Positions 1 through 8,277 of a stretch of 64,000 bases of DNA are shown here, piece after piece. Position 1 is the first letter of the stretch. Each line of letters begins with the position of its first letter. The stretch covers positions 620,001 to 684,000 of the forward strand of contig NZ_JAATIT010000002.1 of NCBI RefSeq assembly GCF_011926545.1. Direction: 5' to 3'. The notes below the pieces were generated by a model. It was not told the origin of the DNA. It saw nothing but the letters and a program-made list of their open reading frames with translations, and did not search any database. This DNA is from Sphingopyxis italica. Lineage in GTDB: Bacteria; Pseudomonadota; Alphaproteobacteria; Sphingomonadales; Sphingomonadaceae. A program made the position numbers and the translations under genes.

Positions 1-209
1 ACAAGCTGAAAGTGCTGCGCGCGATGCGGAACTGGAGCCAAGCGGAACTCGCCGACCGGCTCGACGTCTCGCGGCAGGCGGTGAATGCGATCGAAACGGG
101 GAAATACGACCCGTCGTTGCCGCTCGCCTTCAAGCTCGCGCGGCTGTTTGCAATGCCGATCGAGGAGATTTTCGATGACGGTTACAAGGGAGGCGACGAT
201 GCCGGTTGA
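1..209 (+). CDS. XRE-family transcriptional regulator (5' end outside window)
   Basis: A short Cro/C1-type DNA-binding protein made almost only of a helix-turn-helix. The readable part contains the run SQAELADRLDVSRQAVNAIE, followed by a short tail (LARLFAMPIEEIFDDG). The frame is open to the left window edge (AAG CTG AAA GTG CTG), so the true start codon lies just outside, and the GTG at 12 is probably internal. The stop at 207-209 overlaps the start of the next gene by 11 bases, and that gene has its own AGGGAGG ribosome site, so the two are translationally coupled. This pairing of a tiny XRE regulator with a membrane protein is common in sphingomonads. The ligand or signal is unknown. Confidence 0.85.
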   Translation, partial: KLKVLRAMRNWSQAELADRLDVSRQAVNAIETGKYDPSLPLAFKLARLFAMPIEEIFDDGYKGGDDAG

Positions 210-831
210 GAATACGAAACCTCATAACCTGCCGGCGATGATCGTCTGGCCGATCATCATCGTACTGACCGCCGCGGGCGTGCTCGGCGGCTTCGCTGGC
301 TATAATCAGGCTATGGTCGATGATGGCGGCACCCCGCTTCCCGCCTGGGCCGGTCCGCTCGCCGCGCTGGGTTTCGGCGCGGTCGCGCTGGCCGTCTATG
401 CGCGCCGCTATCGATCGGCATGGCAAAGCCTGCCGCCTCGCCGGCGGCACTATTGGCTGGCGCTCGGCCTTTGCGCGACGATCGGCGGCATCGTCGGCGG
501 CTGGCTCGTCGCCGATCAGCCGATCGATCGGGGGTTCGCCGAAATGCTCGCCAGCGGGACGCTGAGCCCCGGTTTCGCCGTCGGCGCGTCGCTGCTGTGG
601 ATCGGCGGGCTCGCCGTCGGCATGGTCCTTTACCACCGCGCGATCGACGACCATGAAGAGCGCGCGTGGCTGTGGGCGTGCGTCGCGGGCTGGTATGCCT
701 TCATCTTTCCCGCTCCCGCCTGGTGGGCGCTCCACCGCGCCGGCATGGCGCCGCCGGTCGACGCGATGCTGCTTTTCTTGCTGTCGCTGATCGCGAACGC
801 CATCGTCTGGATGTGGCTGAAATTCCGCTGA
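199..831 (+). CDS. multi-spanning membrane protein of unknown function
   Basis: About 210 residues with several hydrophobic segments: residues about 12-32 (MIVWPIIIVLTAAGVLGGF), 48-68, 88-108, 125-145, 155-175 and 185-205. It therefore looks like an inner-membrane protein with five or six spans. I chose the ATG at 199 because AGGGAGG lies just upstream and the frame before it is the shadow of the XRE gene. No catalytic motif is visible. The 11-base overlap with the upstream XRE gene suggests that the regulator controls, or senses through, this protein. I do not recognise the family with certainty. Confidence 0.75.
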   Translation: MPVENTKPHNLPAMIVWPIIIVLTAAGVLGGFAGYNQAMVDDGGTPLPAWAGPLAALGFGAVALAVYARRYRSAWQSLPPRRRHYWLALGLCATIGGIVGGWLVADQPIDRGFAEMLASGTLSPGFAVGASLLWIGGLAVGMVLYHRAIDDHEERAWLWACVAGWYAFIFPAPAWWALHRAGMAPPVDAMLLFLLSLIANAIVWMWLKFR

Positions 832-902
832 CCGACGATCGCCCTTTCCTCCTTCCCTTTTCCCTTCCTCCGGCCCGGTGCCCCCTGACGAGAGGCTTTC
901 CT

Positions 903-1853
903 GTGAAAAAATGGTTCAAGACGCTTGCCGCCACCTGCGCGGTCATCCCCTTCGCGCAGTGCGCGCTGGGGCCGGGCGGCAATAGCGCCGTTGCCGCCGA
1001 GCCCGCCACCGCGACGCAGCAAGCGCCGGCGCCCACCGCGACCGACGCCGACCCCGCGCTGTGGGTGGTGAGGGACGAGGACACGACGATCTATCTGTTC
1101 GGCACCGTCCATGTGCTGAAGCCCGGTCTCAGCTGGTTCGACGAGGCGGTGAAGACCGCGTTCGACAAGTCGGACCAGCTGATGCTCGAGATCGTTCTGC
1201 CCGAGGATCAGGCGGAGATGGTCAAGGTAATGATGCCGCTGGCGATCGACCAGAGCGGCAGGACGCTGTCGTCGCGGCTCAAGCCGGAGCAACTCGCGGC
1301 CTATCAGGCGGCGATGGCGAGCGTTGGCCTGCCCGCCGCGCAGTTCGACATGTTCGAACCCTGGTTCCCGGCGATCACGCTGTCGGTGCTGCCGCTCACC
1401 AAGCTCGGATACGATCCCGAACAGGGCGCGGAGAAGCAGCTGACCGGCTTCGCGAAGGCGGTGAGCAAGCCGGTGGCGGGGCTCGAGACACTCCCCGAAC
1501 AGCTCGGCTTCTTCGACACGCTGCCCGAAACGCAGCAGGTCGCCTTCCTCAACGCGGTGGTGAAGGATCTCGACCAACTGGGGCCGCAGCTCGACAAGAT
1601 GGTTTTGCTATGGGCGAAGGGCGATCCCGATGGTCTGGCGGTCGCGATGAACGAGAGTCTTGCGGCGACACCCGAACTCGCGAAGACATTGCTTTGGGAT
1701 CGCAACGCGCGCTGGGCGGACAAGCTGAAGGCGCGGATGGATCATCCGGGAACGGTGTTCGTCGCGGTCGGCGCCGGACATCTCGCGGGTCAGCACAGCG
1801 TGCAGGATTATCTGAAGGAACGCGGCCTGACCGTGAAACGGGTCGAATATTGA
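903..1853 (+). CDS. TraB/GumN family protein (first of a tandem pair)
   Basis: A 316-residue exported protein of the TraB/GumN (Tiki-like) family. The GTG start at 903 follows GAGAGG and gives an N-terminal hydrophobic signal (residues 1-25), then an Ala/Pro/Thr-rich linker to about 50. The family's two glycine-histidine motifs are present: GTVH at residues 67-70 near the N-terminus and GAGH near the C-terminus. Eukaryotic relatives (Tiki) are metal-dependent proteases built on these motifs; the bacterial members have no settled substrate. The gene directly precedes, and overlaps by a few bases, a divergent paralogue, so the pair is probably one transcript and arose by tandem duplication. Confidence 0.85.
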   Translation: MKKWFKTLAATCAVIPFAQCALGPGGNSAVAAEPATATQQAPAPTATDADPALWVVRDEDTTIYLFGTVHVLKPGLSWFDEAVKTAFDKSDQLMLEIVLPEDQAEMVKVMMPLAIDQSGRTLSSRLKPEQLAAYQAAMASVGLPAAQFDMFEPWFPAITLSVLPLTKLGYDPEQGAEKQLTGFAKAVSKPVAGLETLPEQLGFFDTLPETQQVAFLNAVVKDLDQLGPQLDKMVLLWAKGDPDGLAVAMNESLAATPELAKTLLWDRNARWADKLKARMDHPGTVFVAVGAGHLAGQHSVQDYLKERGLTVKRVEY

Positions 1854-2761
1854 GGCCATCCGCGCCTCTCTCCCGCGAATCCGGACGATGGGGCCGCCGC
1901 ATCGCGGTCGCCCTTTCGCCATTGTTGCTGCTGACCGCCTGCGGGACCGCAGAGCCGGGGCCTGAAGCGCGGCCGGCGATGTGGATGGTCGCGGACGCCG
2001 ATACGAAAATCTATATTCTCGGCACAATGCACGCGGTGCCGCGCGGCACCGACTGGGACGCGGGCCGGGTGACGAGCGCGATCGAGGCAGCCGACGAGTT
2101 GATGATGGAGCTGTCGCCCGCCGAACTCGCGGCCGCGGGGGAGACATTCCGGCAGCTCGCCCAGCGCGACGCCCCGCTCGCGATCGAAGCGCGCCTCTCG
2201 GGCAAGGCGCTGACCGGTTTTCGCGCGCTCGAAGCAAGCGGCCGCAGCTTTGGCGAGGACGGGCTCGATGATTGGGCGGTGATGGTCCTGATGGGCCAGC
2301 GCGTCGCGCAAAATGCCGGCCTGTCCTCGGCCGATGGTGTGGAAACGGGCCTCACCGAAAAATTCGAGGCCGCGGGCAAGCCGATTGGCGGCTTCGAGAC
2401 GGCACGCGAACAGCTGATGCTGTTCGAAACGCTCGATCTGCAGACCCAGCGCATCCTGCTCACGCGCGCAGCCGAGGAAGCGGGCGACGCGGTAAAGGAG
2501 GTGGGCGCGCTCACCGCGGCGTGGGGCCGCGGCGACGTCGCGGCGCTCGAAACGGTGATCAACGAGGACATCGACAGCGTGCCCGCCGCGCGCAAGGCGA
2601 TCCTCACCGACCGCAACCGGCGCTGGAGCGCGTGGGTGAAGCGGCGGATGGAGCGGCCGGGCACCGTGCTGATGGCGGTGGGTGCGGGGCATCTGGTGGG
2701 CGCTGACGGCGTTCCAGCGATGGTGGAGGCTGAAGGGCTGACGGTGATGCGGGTGCAATGA
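1850..2761 (+). CDS. TraB/GumN family lipoprotein (second of a tandem pair)
   Basis: About 303 residues. The only in-frame start near the signal sequence is TTG at 1850, which overlaps the stop of the upstream paralogue, so translation is probably coupled. The N-terminus (residues about 17-30) is hydrophobic and ends in LTAC, a lipobox, so this copy should be a lipoprotein, whereas the first copy appears to be a soluble periplasmic protein. GTMH and GAGH motifs match the family. It ends just before a convergent small gene. The TTG start is an inference; no ATG or GTG precedes the signal sequence in this frame after the upstream stop. Confidence 0.8.
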   Translation: MRPSAPLSRESGRWGRRIAVALSPLLLLTACGTAEPGPEARPAMWMVADADTKIYILGTMHAVPRGTDWDAGRVTSAIEAADELMMELSPAELAAAGETFRQLAQRDAPLAIEARLSGKALTGFRALEASGRSFGEDGLDDWAVMVLMGQRVAQNAGLSSADGVETGLTEKFEAAGKPIGGFETAREQLMLFETLDLQTQRILLTRAAEEAGDAVKEVGALTAAWGRGDVAALETVINEDIDSVPAARKAILTDRNRRWSAWVKRRMERPGTVLMAVGAGHLVGADGVPAMVEAEGLTVMRVQ

Positions 2762-2798
2762 TCGGCGTCGGCGTCCGCTTTGGGGTGGGGAGCGGACG

Positions 2799-3071
2799 TT
2801 ATGGACGAGCGCGTTGCTCCATCCAACGCTCAAGATAGTGGACGATAACAGAGCCGAAAAATAGTTGAGCTGCGGGAGCAAAAGACAAGTTCAAGATCGC
2901 CAGCGAGGCAGCGGCCCACCCCGCCTGTTCCGAGAGCGACGGTCCGCTCATCCCAAAGTTGCCAAAAGCGTAGATCGCATAGACCACCCCCCACACGACC
3001 ATCACCAAGGAAGCGGCGAATAACAGTCTTGATGCGACGCCAATAGCTCTCTGAAATATCCGTTCGAACAT
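2799..3071 (-). CDS. small membrane protein, hypothetical
   Basis: A 90-residue protein with two predicted transmembrane helices, residues about 14-37 (SRLLFAASLVMVVWGVVYAIY) and 52-75, separated by a short Gly/Ser loop. The ATG at 3071 is preceded on the minus strand by AGGGGGAAG, a strong ribosome site, which is the main reason to accept it as real. It lies alone between a TraB/GumN gene and rplY, on the opposite strand to both. I recognise no family and can assign no function. Confidence 0.6.
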   Translation of the reverse strand: MFERIFQRAIGVASRLLFAASLVMVVWGVVYAIYAFGNFGMSGPSLSEQAGWAAASLAILNLSFAPAAQLFFGSVIVHYLERWMEQRARP

Positions 3072-3262
3072 GTTGCGCTTCCCCCTGATGCCACAGGTTA
3101 CCGCCTCCGACGAATGTCCGCAATCGGTCGAAACCCGTCGCCTCCCCTACCCGCCGACCAACGCTTGCAATTCCGCCGCTTCCCGGCTAAGCGCCGCGGC
3201 TTCCGTCATGGTCATCCCTGGAGGCGTGGCGGAACTGTGTAACTGTTTCTCGGAGAAATATT

Positions 3263-3904
3263 ATGAGCGATCAGCTGGTGCTGACGGCCGAGACGCGTGA
3301 ACGGGGAGGCAAGGGAGCCTCGCGTGAACTGCGTCGCAATGGCCGCGTCCCCGCCGTTGTCTATGGCGGCAAAGAAGAACCCCTGATGATCCATGTCGAA
3401 GAAAAGCTGCTGATGAAGCAGCTGATGTCGGGTCACTTCATGAACTCGATCGTGATGGTCGAGGTCGATGGCAAGCAGGTGCGGACCCTGCCGAAGGACG
3501 TCGCTTTCCACCCGGTCAAGGATCGCCCGATCCACGCCGACTTCCTGCGCATCAGCAAGGATGCCAAGGTCAACGTCGCAGTCCCCGTGGTGTTCATCAA
3601 CGAAGAAGCCTCGCCGGGCCTGAAGCGCGGCGGCGTGCTGAACATCGTTCGCCACGAGCTTGAGCTGATCTGCGATTCGGACAAGATGCCCGACGACATC
3701 CAGATCGACGTCACCGGCTATGATGTCGGCGATTCGATCCACATCAGCAACGTCACCCTGCCCAAGGGCAGCGAAAGCGCGATCACCGATCGCGATTTCA
3801 CCATCGCGACGATCGTCGCCCCCTCGGCGATGAAGTCGAGCGAAGGCGATACGACCGTCGATAGCGGCGAAGAAGCTGCCGCCGAAGGCGCAGAAGAAGC
3901 CTGA
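3263..3904 (+). CDS. rplY: 50S ribosomal protein L25/general stress protein Ctc
   Basis: Binds 5S rRNA in the large ribosomal subunit. At 213 residues it is the long (Ctc) form: an N-terminal L25 beta-barrel domain (residues 1 to about 95, ending near [15 protein letters not shown]) and a C-terminal TL5-like domain to about 190. A low-complexity acidic tail rich in Glu and Ala follows ([14 protein letters not shown]). The ATG at 3263 follows GGAGAAAT. It is followed by a GC-rich hairpin and then pth, the usual L25-Pth pairing of alphaproteobacteria. Confidence 0.97.
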   Translation: MSDQLVLTAETRERGGKGASRELRRNGRVPAVVYGGKEEPLMIHVEEKLLMKQLMSGHFMNSIVMVEVDGKQVRTLPKDVAFHPVKDRPIHADFLRISKDAKVNVAVPVVFINEEASPGLKRGGVLNIVRHELELICDSDKMPDDIQIDVTGYDVGDSIHISNVTLPKGSESAITDRDFTIATIVAPSAMKSSEGDTTVDSGEEAAAEGAEEA

Positions 3905-3915
3905 ATATTCGGAAT

Positions 3916-3938
3916 GCCCCTCCCCTTGCGGGAGGGGC
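3916..3938 (+). terminator. GC-rich hairpin between rplY and pth
   Basis: A perfect 9-bp inverted repeat, GCCCCTCCC at 3916-3924 and GGGAGGGGC at 3930-3938, with a 5-base loop, 11 bases after the rplY stop. No long T-run follows, so it may attenuate transcription or stabilise the mRNA rather than fully terminate. Its core resembles the dispersed palindromes at 9376-9494, so it may also be a member of that repeat family. Confidence 0.5.
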
Positions 3939-3968
3939 GTTTCCATCAGACCCGGGAAAGGCAGTATC

Positions 3969-4538
3969 ATGCAGCTCTGGGTCGGCCTCGGTAATCCCGG
4001 GCCCAAATATGCGATGAACCGTCACAATGTCGGCTTCATGGCCGCCGACGTCATCGCCGACTTTTACGACTTCCCCGCTCCGGCGAAGAAATTCCAGGGC
4101 TGGATCCAGGAAGGCCGCATCGGATCGCAGCGCATCCTGCTGCTCAAGCCCGGCACCTTTATGAACGAAAGCGGCCGCAGCGTGCGCGCCGCGCTCGATT
4201 TCTACAAATTGACGCCGCAGGACGTCACCGCCTTTTACGACGAGCTCGACCTCGCCCCGATGAAGGTGAAGGCGAAGCAGGGCGGCGGCGCGGCGGGCCA
4301 CAACGGCATCCGCAGCATGATCAGCCACATCGGCGAGGATTTCCGCCGCATACGCATCGGCATCGGCCATCCCGGGCACAAGGACCGCGTGACGGGCCAT
4401 GTCCTCGGCAATTATCACAAGAGCGAGATGGAGCCGCTGATCGACCTGCTCGGCGCGATCGCCGCGGAGGCGAAATGGCTGGCGGATGGCGACGAGGTGC
4501 GTTTTCAGAGTGACTTGGCGCTGCGCTTGCAGCCATAG
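3969..4538 (+). CDS. pth: peptidyl-tRNA hydrolase
   Basis: Cleaves peptidyl-tRNA released by drop-off, recycling tRNA in the cytoplasm. It has 189 residues, the normal length. The signature LWVGLGNPGPKYAMNRHNVGF is at the start, with the catalytic histidine at residue 19 (His20 of E. coli Pth), and the conserved DELDL...GGGAAGHNGIRS block holds the active-site aspartate. It follows rplY by 64 bases in the same direction and was probably co-transcribed through the hairpin between them. Confidence 0.97.
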   Translation: MQLWVGLGNPGPKYAMNRHNVGFMAADVIADFYDFPAPAKKFQGWIQEGRIGSQRILLLKPGTFMNESGRSVRAALDFYKLTPQDVTAFYDELDLAPMKVKAKQGGGAAGHNGIRSMISHIGEDFRRIRIGIGHPGHKDRVTGHVLGNYHKSEMEPLIDLLGAIAAEAKWLADGDEVRFQSDLALRLQP

Positions 4539-4623
4539 CGGCGCGGCGCTCGGCGCGGCCGGCATTTATACAAAATCAATCCATGCTCCCCATACCGCCG
4601 AGGCTGCGGAATAAGGGGGCATC

Positions 4624-4980
4624 ATGCGCGTATATTTCCTTCTGGCGATGGCCGGTTCGCTGGTCAGCTGCGCGCCACCAAAAAGCGAAGCCGCCGAGCG
4701 CGCTGAAATTCTCGCGGCCAGCGTGAATGCCATTACACCCAAGGATCTCGGCGACGGCGTGACCATGGCCTCGGCTGACGCCGACGGAGAGACGGTCAAG
4801 CTGACGTTCAGCGGCATCCCCGCCGCTGAGTTCGAATTACCCGATTTCGACCGGCAACTGGCGACCACCGTCTGCAACGACCCGGGATTTCGGAGCGTGA
4901 TCGACAGGGACGTCGATCTCAGAATCGAATTCGCCGGTGCTGGCGGAGATGCGGGCGTGAGCATCAAGGATTGCCCGTGA
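4624..4980 (+). CDS. small lipoprotein, hypothetical
   Basis: 118 residues beginning MRVYFLLAMAGSLVSCAPP, a short signal ending in the lipobox LVSC (Cys at residue 16). The mature part has two further cysteines near the C-terminus (TTVCNDP and IKDCP) that could form a disulfide. A GGGGG-rich ribosome site sits upstream of the ATG at 4624. Its stop overlaps the GTG of the next gene, whose product has the same layout (lipobox, then C-terminal cysteines with similar spacing), so the two look like diverged tandem copies. Function is not recognisable. Confidence 0.75.
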   Translation: MRVYFLLAMAGSLVSCAPPKSEAAERAEILAASVNAITPKDLGDGVTMASADADGETVKLTFSGIPAAEFELPDFDRQLATTVCNDPGFRSVIDRDVDLRIEFAGAGGDAGVSIKDCP

Positions 4981-5315
4981 CACGCGTTCGATCGGCCATA
5001 GCGTTCCTCCTGTTCGCATCGCTGGCGGCTTGCAGCAGTCCCGAAGATCAGGTGGCGCGTACCGCCGAAATGATGGACAAGGTCAAGATCGGCACCGTCG
5101 ATTCCGTGCGCGCCGAAGGCAACCGGCTGATCATCCGCCACAAGGATGTAAAGACGGGTGGCCTCACCGATAGTGAGCTGACGCGCATGATGACCGCCGG
5201 GTTGTGCAAAGCGCCCGGGATCGCGGACCTTGTTCGCGACGGAGCTGTTGTCAGCATCGAACTGCCCCGAAATTTCGACTATCTGACCATCGACATCGAC
5301 CGCTGCAGTGCGTGA
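4977..5315 (+). CDS. small lipoprotein, hypothetical (paralogue of upstream gene)
   Basis: 112 residues starting at GTG 4977, in a GTGA overlap with the preceding stop. Signal and lipobox are IAFLLFASLAACSS (Cys near residue 20). The mature domain aligns by eye with the preceding lipoprotein: GNRLIIRHKDV against GETVKLTFSGI, AGLCKAPGI against TTVCNDPGF, and a final cysteine (DIDRC against IKDC). The pair is co-transcribed. The conserved cysteine pair suggests a small disulfide-bonded fold. No known function. Confidence 0.75.
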   Translation: MTRVRSAIAFLLFASLAACSSPEDQVARTAEMMDKVKIGTVDSVRAEGNRLIIRHKDVKTGGLTDSELTRMMTAGLCKAPGIADLVRDGAVVSIELPRNFDYLTIDIDRCSA

Positions 5316-5339
5316 CCATCAATACTCCACGCCCGACCG

Positions 5340-5359
5340 CCGTCACATGACCGTCACAT
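5340..5359 (+). promoter_or_regulatory. candidate Pho box upstream of phoX
   Basis: Two identical 9-base units, CCGTCACAT at 5340-5348 and CCGTCACAT at 5351-5359, repeat with an 11-base period. This is the layout of PhoB boxes (direct repeats of CTGTCAT-like heptamers, 11-bp spacing). It lies 120 bases upstream of the phoX start, so phosphate-starvation control is likely. It is identified by pattern only. Confidence 0.7.
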
Positions 5360-5478
5360 AAGTCATTGCATACCGACGCGTTCGAGCAACGCGGCTGACA
5401 TCATCCTCTGCAATCGGTGCGCCACCTCCCAACCGGGACAATCGAGTCCCGGGGCCAACCGAAAAACAGGGGAACTGC

Positions 5479-7353
5479 ATGTCACATCTTACCGACAAAG
5501 CCCGCGCGCCTTATCGCGGCGAAGCCGGCGGCCTTCCCGGCCCCGACAGCCTCGAGGCGATCGTGGCCGAGAATCCGACGCGCCGCACGCTGCTGCGGAA
5601 CGGCCTGTTCGGCCTGTCCGTTATCCCCGCGATGGCGCTCGCGGCGTGCGACGACGACGGCAACCCGATCGTGACGGTCCCGCCGACGCCGACGCCGTCG
5701 CCGACCCCCACCCCGACCCCGCCGCCAAGTTTCGCCATCAGCTTTGCTGCGGTCGCCGCGAACCAGGACGACCGGGTGACGGTGCCCGACGGCTATACCG
5801 CCGACGTGCTGCTGAAGGCCGGCGATTCGGTCGAAGCCGGGACGCCCTATTCGGGCAGTTTTCCCGCGAGCCCCGCGGTCGCCGAAAAATGGGCGGGCGG
5901 CGGCCATGACGGCATGGAATATTTCGCGCTCCCCGAGGTCGATGCCAACACGCGCGGCCTGCTGGCGATGAATTATGAATATCCCGATTTCAACATCCTG
6001 ATGGCGGGCGATTACGATCCCGCGGCGGCAAGCGCCGACCAGAAGGCGATTGCGCTGTCGGCGGTCGGCATCGGCGTCGTCGAGATCGCCAAGGGCGGCG
6101 ACGGCAAATGGACGGTCCAGGCGGGATCGACCTATAACCGCCGCTACACCGGCAACAGCAGTTATCGCGCCGGCGGTCCCGCCGCGGGCCTGCTCTCGGG
6201 AAGCATCAAGGGCATGCTCAACAATTGTTCGAGCGGGCGGACGCCGTGGAACACCTACCTCACCTGCGAAGAGACGATGGACAATTATCTCGATCCGGCG
6301 CAGCCCGAAACCAACTATGGTTGGGTGGTCGAGATCGACCCGCTGCGCGAACTCGCGGTTCCGACCAAGCGGACCGCGATGGGCCGCTTCAACCACGAGA
6401 ATGTGGCCTTCATGGCGAGTACCGATCGCCGCGTCGCATTCTATATGGGCGACGATACGACGCCGGGGTGCATCTATAAATTCGTCCCCGACCGCGCCTA
6501 TAGCGACACGAACCGCGCGGCGAACACCGACCTGCTCGACTACGGCACGCTCTATGTCGCGCGCTTCAACGGCGACGGCACGGGCGAATGGCGCGCGCTG
6601 GTCGTCGGCGAGAACGGGCTGACCGCGGGCGCGTTGGATCCGGGCAACACCAGCCAGAGCACGACGCCGCCGACGCCGACGACGGTCGACTTCAACAACC
6701 AGGCAGACGTGCTGATCAAATGCCAGCAGGCGGCGCGCGTCGCCGGCGGCACGGTGATGGACCGCCCCGAATGGCTGACCGTCGCGCCCGACAACAGCGC
6801 GATCTTCTGCACGCTGACCAACAACAGCGGCCGCCGCGTCGCCGATCCCGCCAACCCGCGGATCCGCAACCTGCACGGCCATATCCTGAAGTTCAGCGAA
6901 GAAGGCGATTCGCCGCTGGCGACCAAGTTCAGCTGGGAAATCTTCCTGAGCGCCGGCGATCCCGCGCTGGCGGCGGGCGGCAGCAATCTCGTCGGCGACA
7001 TCGAAGGCGACACCTTCTCCAGCCCCGACGGGCTGCGCATCGACCCGCAGGGCCGCATGTGGGTGCAGACCGATCACAGCGTTCCGGGCAGTTCGGGCGT
7101 CGACGGCACGACGATCGACGGCACCTTCGGCCACAATGCGATGTTCTATGTCGATCAGCAGAACAAGCAGTCGAAACGCTTCCTCGTCGGGCCGCTCGGC
7201 TGCGAGATCACGGGTCTGGCCTATACGCCCGACCTCACGACCTTCTTCGTCAACATCCAGCACCCGACCGGCGACTGGCCGGTCGCGGGCGAAGCGCCGC
7301 GATCGTCGACGATCGTGGTGCGGCGGACCGACAGCCAGCCGGTCGGCAACTGA
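5479..7353 (+). CDS. phoX: PhoX-family (DUF839) alkaline phosphatase, Tat-exported lipoprotein
   Basis: Hydrolyses organic phosphate esters in the periplasm or at the cell surface; PhoX enzymes use Fe and Ca cofactors. The protein is 624 residues. A twin-arginine motif (RRTLLRNG, Arg35-Arg36) is followed by a hydrophobic stretch and a lipobox (LAAC, Cys57), then a Pro/Thr linker at about residues 66-83. The DUF839 beta-propeller fills the rest, with family blocks such as NCSSGRTPWNTYLTCEE, GRFNHENVAF and DGLRIDPQGRMWVQTD. A candidate Pho box precedes it. The annotation as PhoX is secure; phosphatase activity itself is a family inference. Confidence 0.9.
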   Translation: MSHLTDKARAPYRGEAGGLPGPDSLEAIVAENPTRRTLLRNGLFGLSVIPAMALAACDDDGNPIVTVPPTPTPSPTPTPTPPPSFAISFAAVAANQDDRVTVPDGYTADVLLKAGDSVEAGTPYSGSFPASPAVAEKWAGGGHDGMEYFALPEVDANTRGLLAMNYEYPDFNILMAGDYDPAAASADQKAIALSAVGIGVVEIAKGGDGKWTVQAGSTYNRRYTGNSSYRAGGPAAGLLSGSIKGMLNNCSSGRTPWNTYLTCEETMDNYLDPAQPETNYGWVVEIDPLRELAVPTKRTAMGRFNHENVAFMASTDRRVAFYMGDDTTPGCIYKFVPDRAYSDTNRAANTDLLDYGTLYVARFNGDGTGEWRALVVGENGLTAGALDPGNTSQSTTPPTPTTVDFNNQADVLIKCQQAARVAGGTVMDRPEWLTVAPDNSAIFCTLTNNSGRRVADPANPRIRNLHGHILKFSEEGDSPLATKFSWEIFLSAGDPALAAGGSNLVGDIEGDTFSSPDGLRIDPQGRMWVQTDHSVPGSSGVDGTTIDGTFGHNAMFYVDQQNKQSKRFLVGPLGCEITGLAYTPDLTTFFVNIQHPTGDWPVAGEAPRSSTIVVRRTDSQPVGN

Positions 7354-7390
7354 TTGTCGGATCGAATATCTGGAGTGAAAAAGCCGTGTG

Positions 7391-7468
7391 CTTCCGCAAA
7401 GGCGGGAGCCCATCACCGGCCGGTGCCATTTCGGGCCGGCGGGTGATGGGTCCCCGCCTTCGCGGGGA
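7391..7468. repeat. REP-like imperfect palindrome
   Basis: A 78-base imperfect inverted repeat: the left arm (GGCGGGAGCCCATCACCGG, 7401-7419) pairs with the right arm (CGGGTGATGGGTCCCCGCC, 7440-7458), and CGCAAAG (7395-7401) pairs roughly with CTTCGCG (7458-7464). It sits between the convergent phoX and CAP-domain genes. Elements of this type (CCCGCCTTCGCGGGGA) are dispersed in sphingomonad genomes. It may end transcription in both directions. From 7469 to 7500 I see nothing else. Confidence 0.6.
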
Positions 7469-7500
7469 CACATGCTGGGAGCTAGCCTCGCGCTGACTTC

Positions 7501-8148
7501 CTATTTTCGCTTCGGCGGCGGTGGCGCGGAGCCATCGCGCGTCTGCGACATCAAAGTCACGCACATCGTCCGGTGCACCGGATGCCGGCCGCAGGCGATC
7601 CCGGCATAGCGGTGCGCCGGGCGCAGCAGGCTGTGGCGATGACCGCGCCCCGGGACGCCGTCGTCGATCAACAACTGGTCGACGACACCTTCGGGCGTGT
7701 GGTGGCCATAGGTGATGACTTCACTGACATAGGGGCCGCCGCCGCGGGCTTTCATCCGTTCGCCTGGGCCGCGCCCCTTGGTATAGTGACCCACCGCGCC
7801 CGAGCGCGACTGGACCGCGACATGATCCGCCGCGGCGCGGGCGAGCGGATTGCTCCAGGCGAGCGTCGGGAGCGGTTTTTCGCGGCGGAGGTCGCGGATC
7901 GCCTCGTCGACCGCCGCGACGCCTTCGCGCGTCATGATGTCGATCTCGCGATCGTCATTGCCGATGAGGAGCTTGCCCTCGAAACGCGGGCGATAATCGC
8001 TGAGATAGTCGGCGTAGCCTGCGGGGTCGCTGCGGAAGCGGTTGAGTTCGGCGAAGACGCCTTCCTCGAACCGGCTCTGCGCGGCAACGGCGGCGGTCAC
8101 CCCGAAGGTCAGCAGGACGCCGGCGGCGAGAAGGCGGGCTTTGTTCAT
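7501..8148 (-). CDS. CAP/SCP-domain secreted protein
   Basis: 215 residues. The ATG at 8148 gives a clean signal peptide (MNKARLLAAGVLLTFGVTAAVAAQ, residues 1-24), so it should be periplasmic or secreted. The CAP (cysteine-rich secretory protein, antigen 5, PR-1) domain is recognised from ELNRFRSDPAGYA, LAWSNPLARAAADHV, GHY and HRHSLLRPAHRYAGIACG, which contain the conserved His/Glu cavity residues. An in-frame upstream ATG at 8193 would hide the signal, so I reject it. Bacterial CAP proteins have no firmly established activity. The gene is convergent with phoX and divergent from ychF. Confidence 0.85.
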   Translation of the reverse strand: MNKARLLAAGVLLTFGVTAAVAAQSRFEEGVFAELNRFRSDPAGYADYLSDYRPRFEGKLLIGNDDREIDIMTREGVAAVDEAIRDLRREKPLPTLAWSNPLARAAADHVAVQSRSGAVGHYTKGRGPGERMKARGGGPYVSEVITYGHHTPEGVVDQLLIDDGVPGRGHRHSLLRPAHRYAGIACGRHPVHRTMCVTLMSQTRDGSAPPPPKRK

Positions 8149-8277
8149 AGCTCGCGCGATAAAGCCGCAAGTCTGAACGGCGCGCAACGGCAAAGACTGG
8201 CATCGGGCGCGACTTGGCGCTAGGGGCGCTGCGACACCGGCGCTCTTTCAACCGCGGCCGGCCCTCACGGAGTATTT

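Noticed and set aside
5482..7473. 663-residue antisense frame opposite phoX
   Set aside because: Shadow frame; composition dominated by Arg/Asp/Gly.
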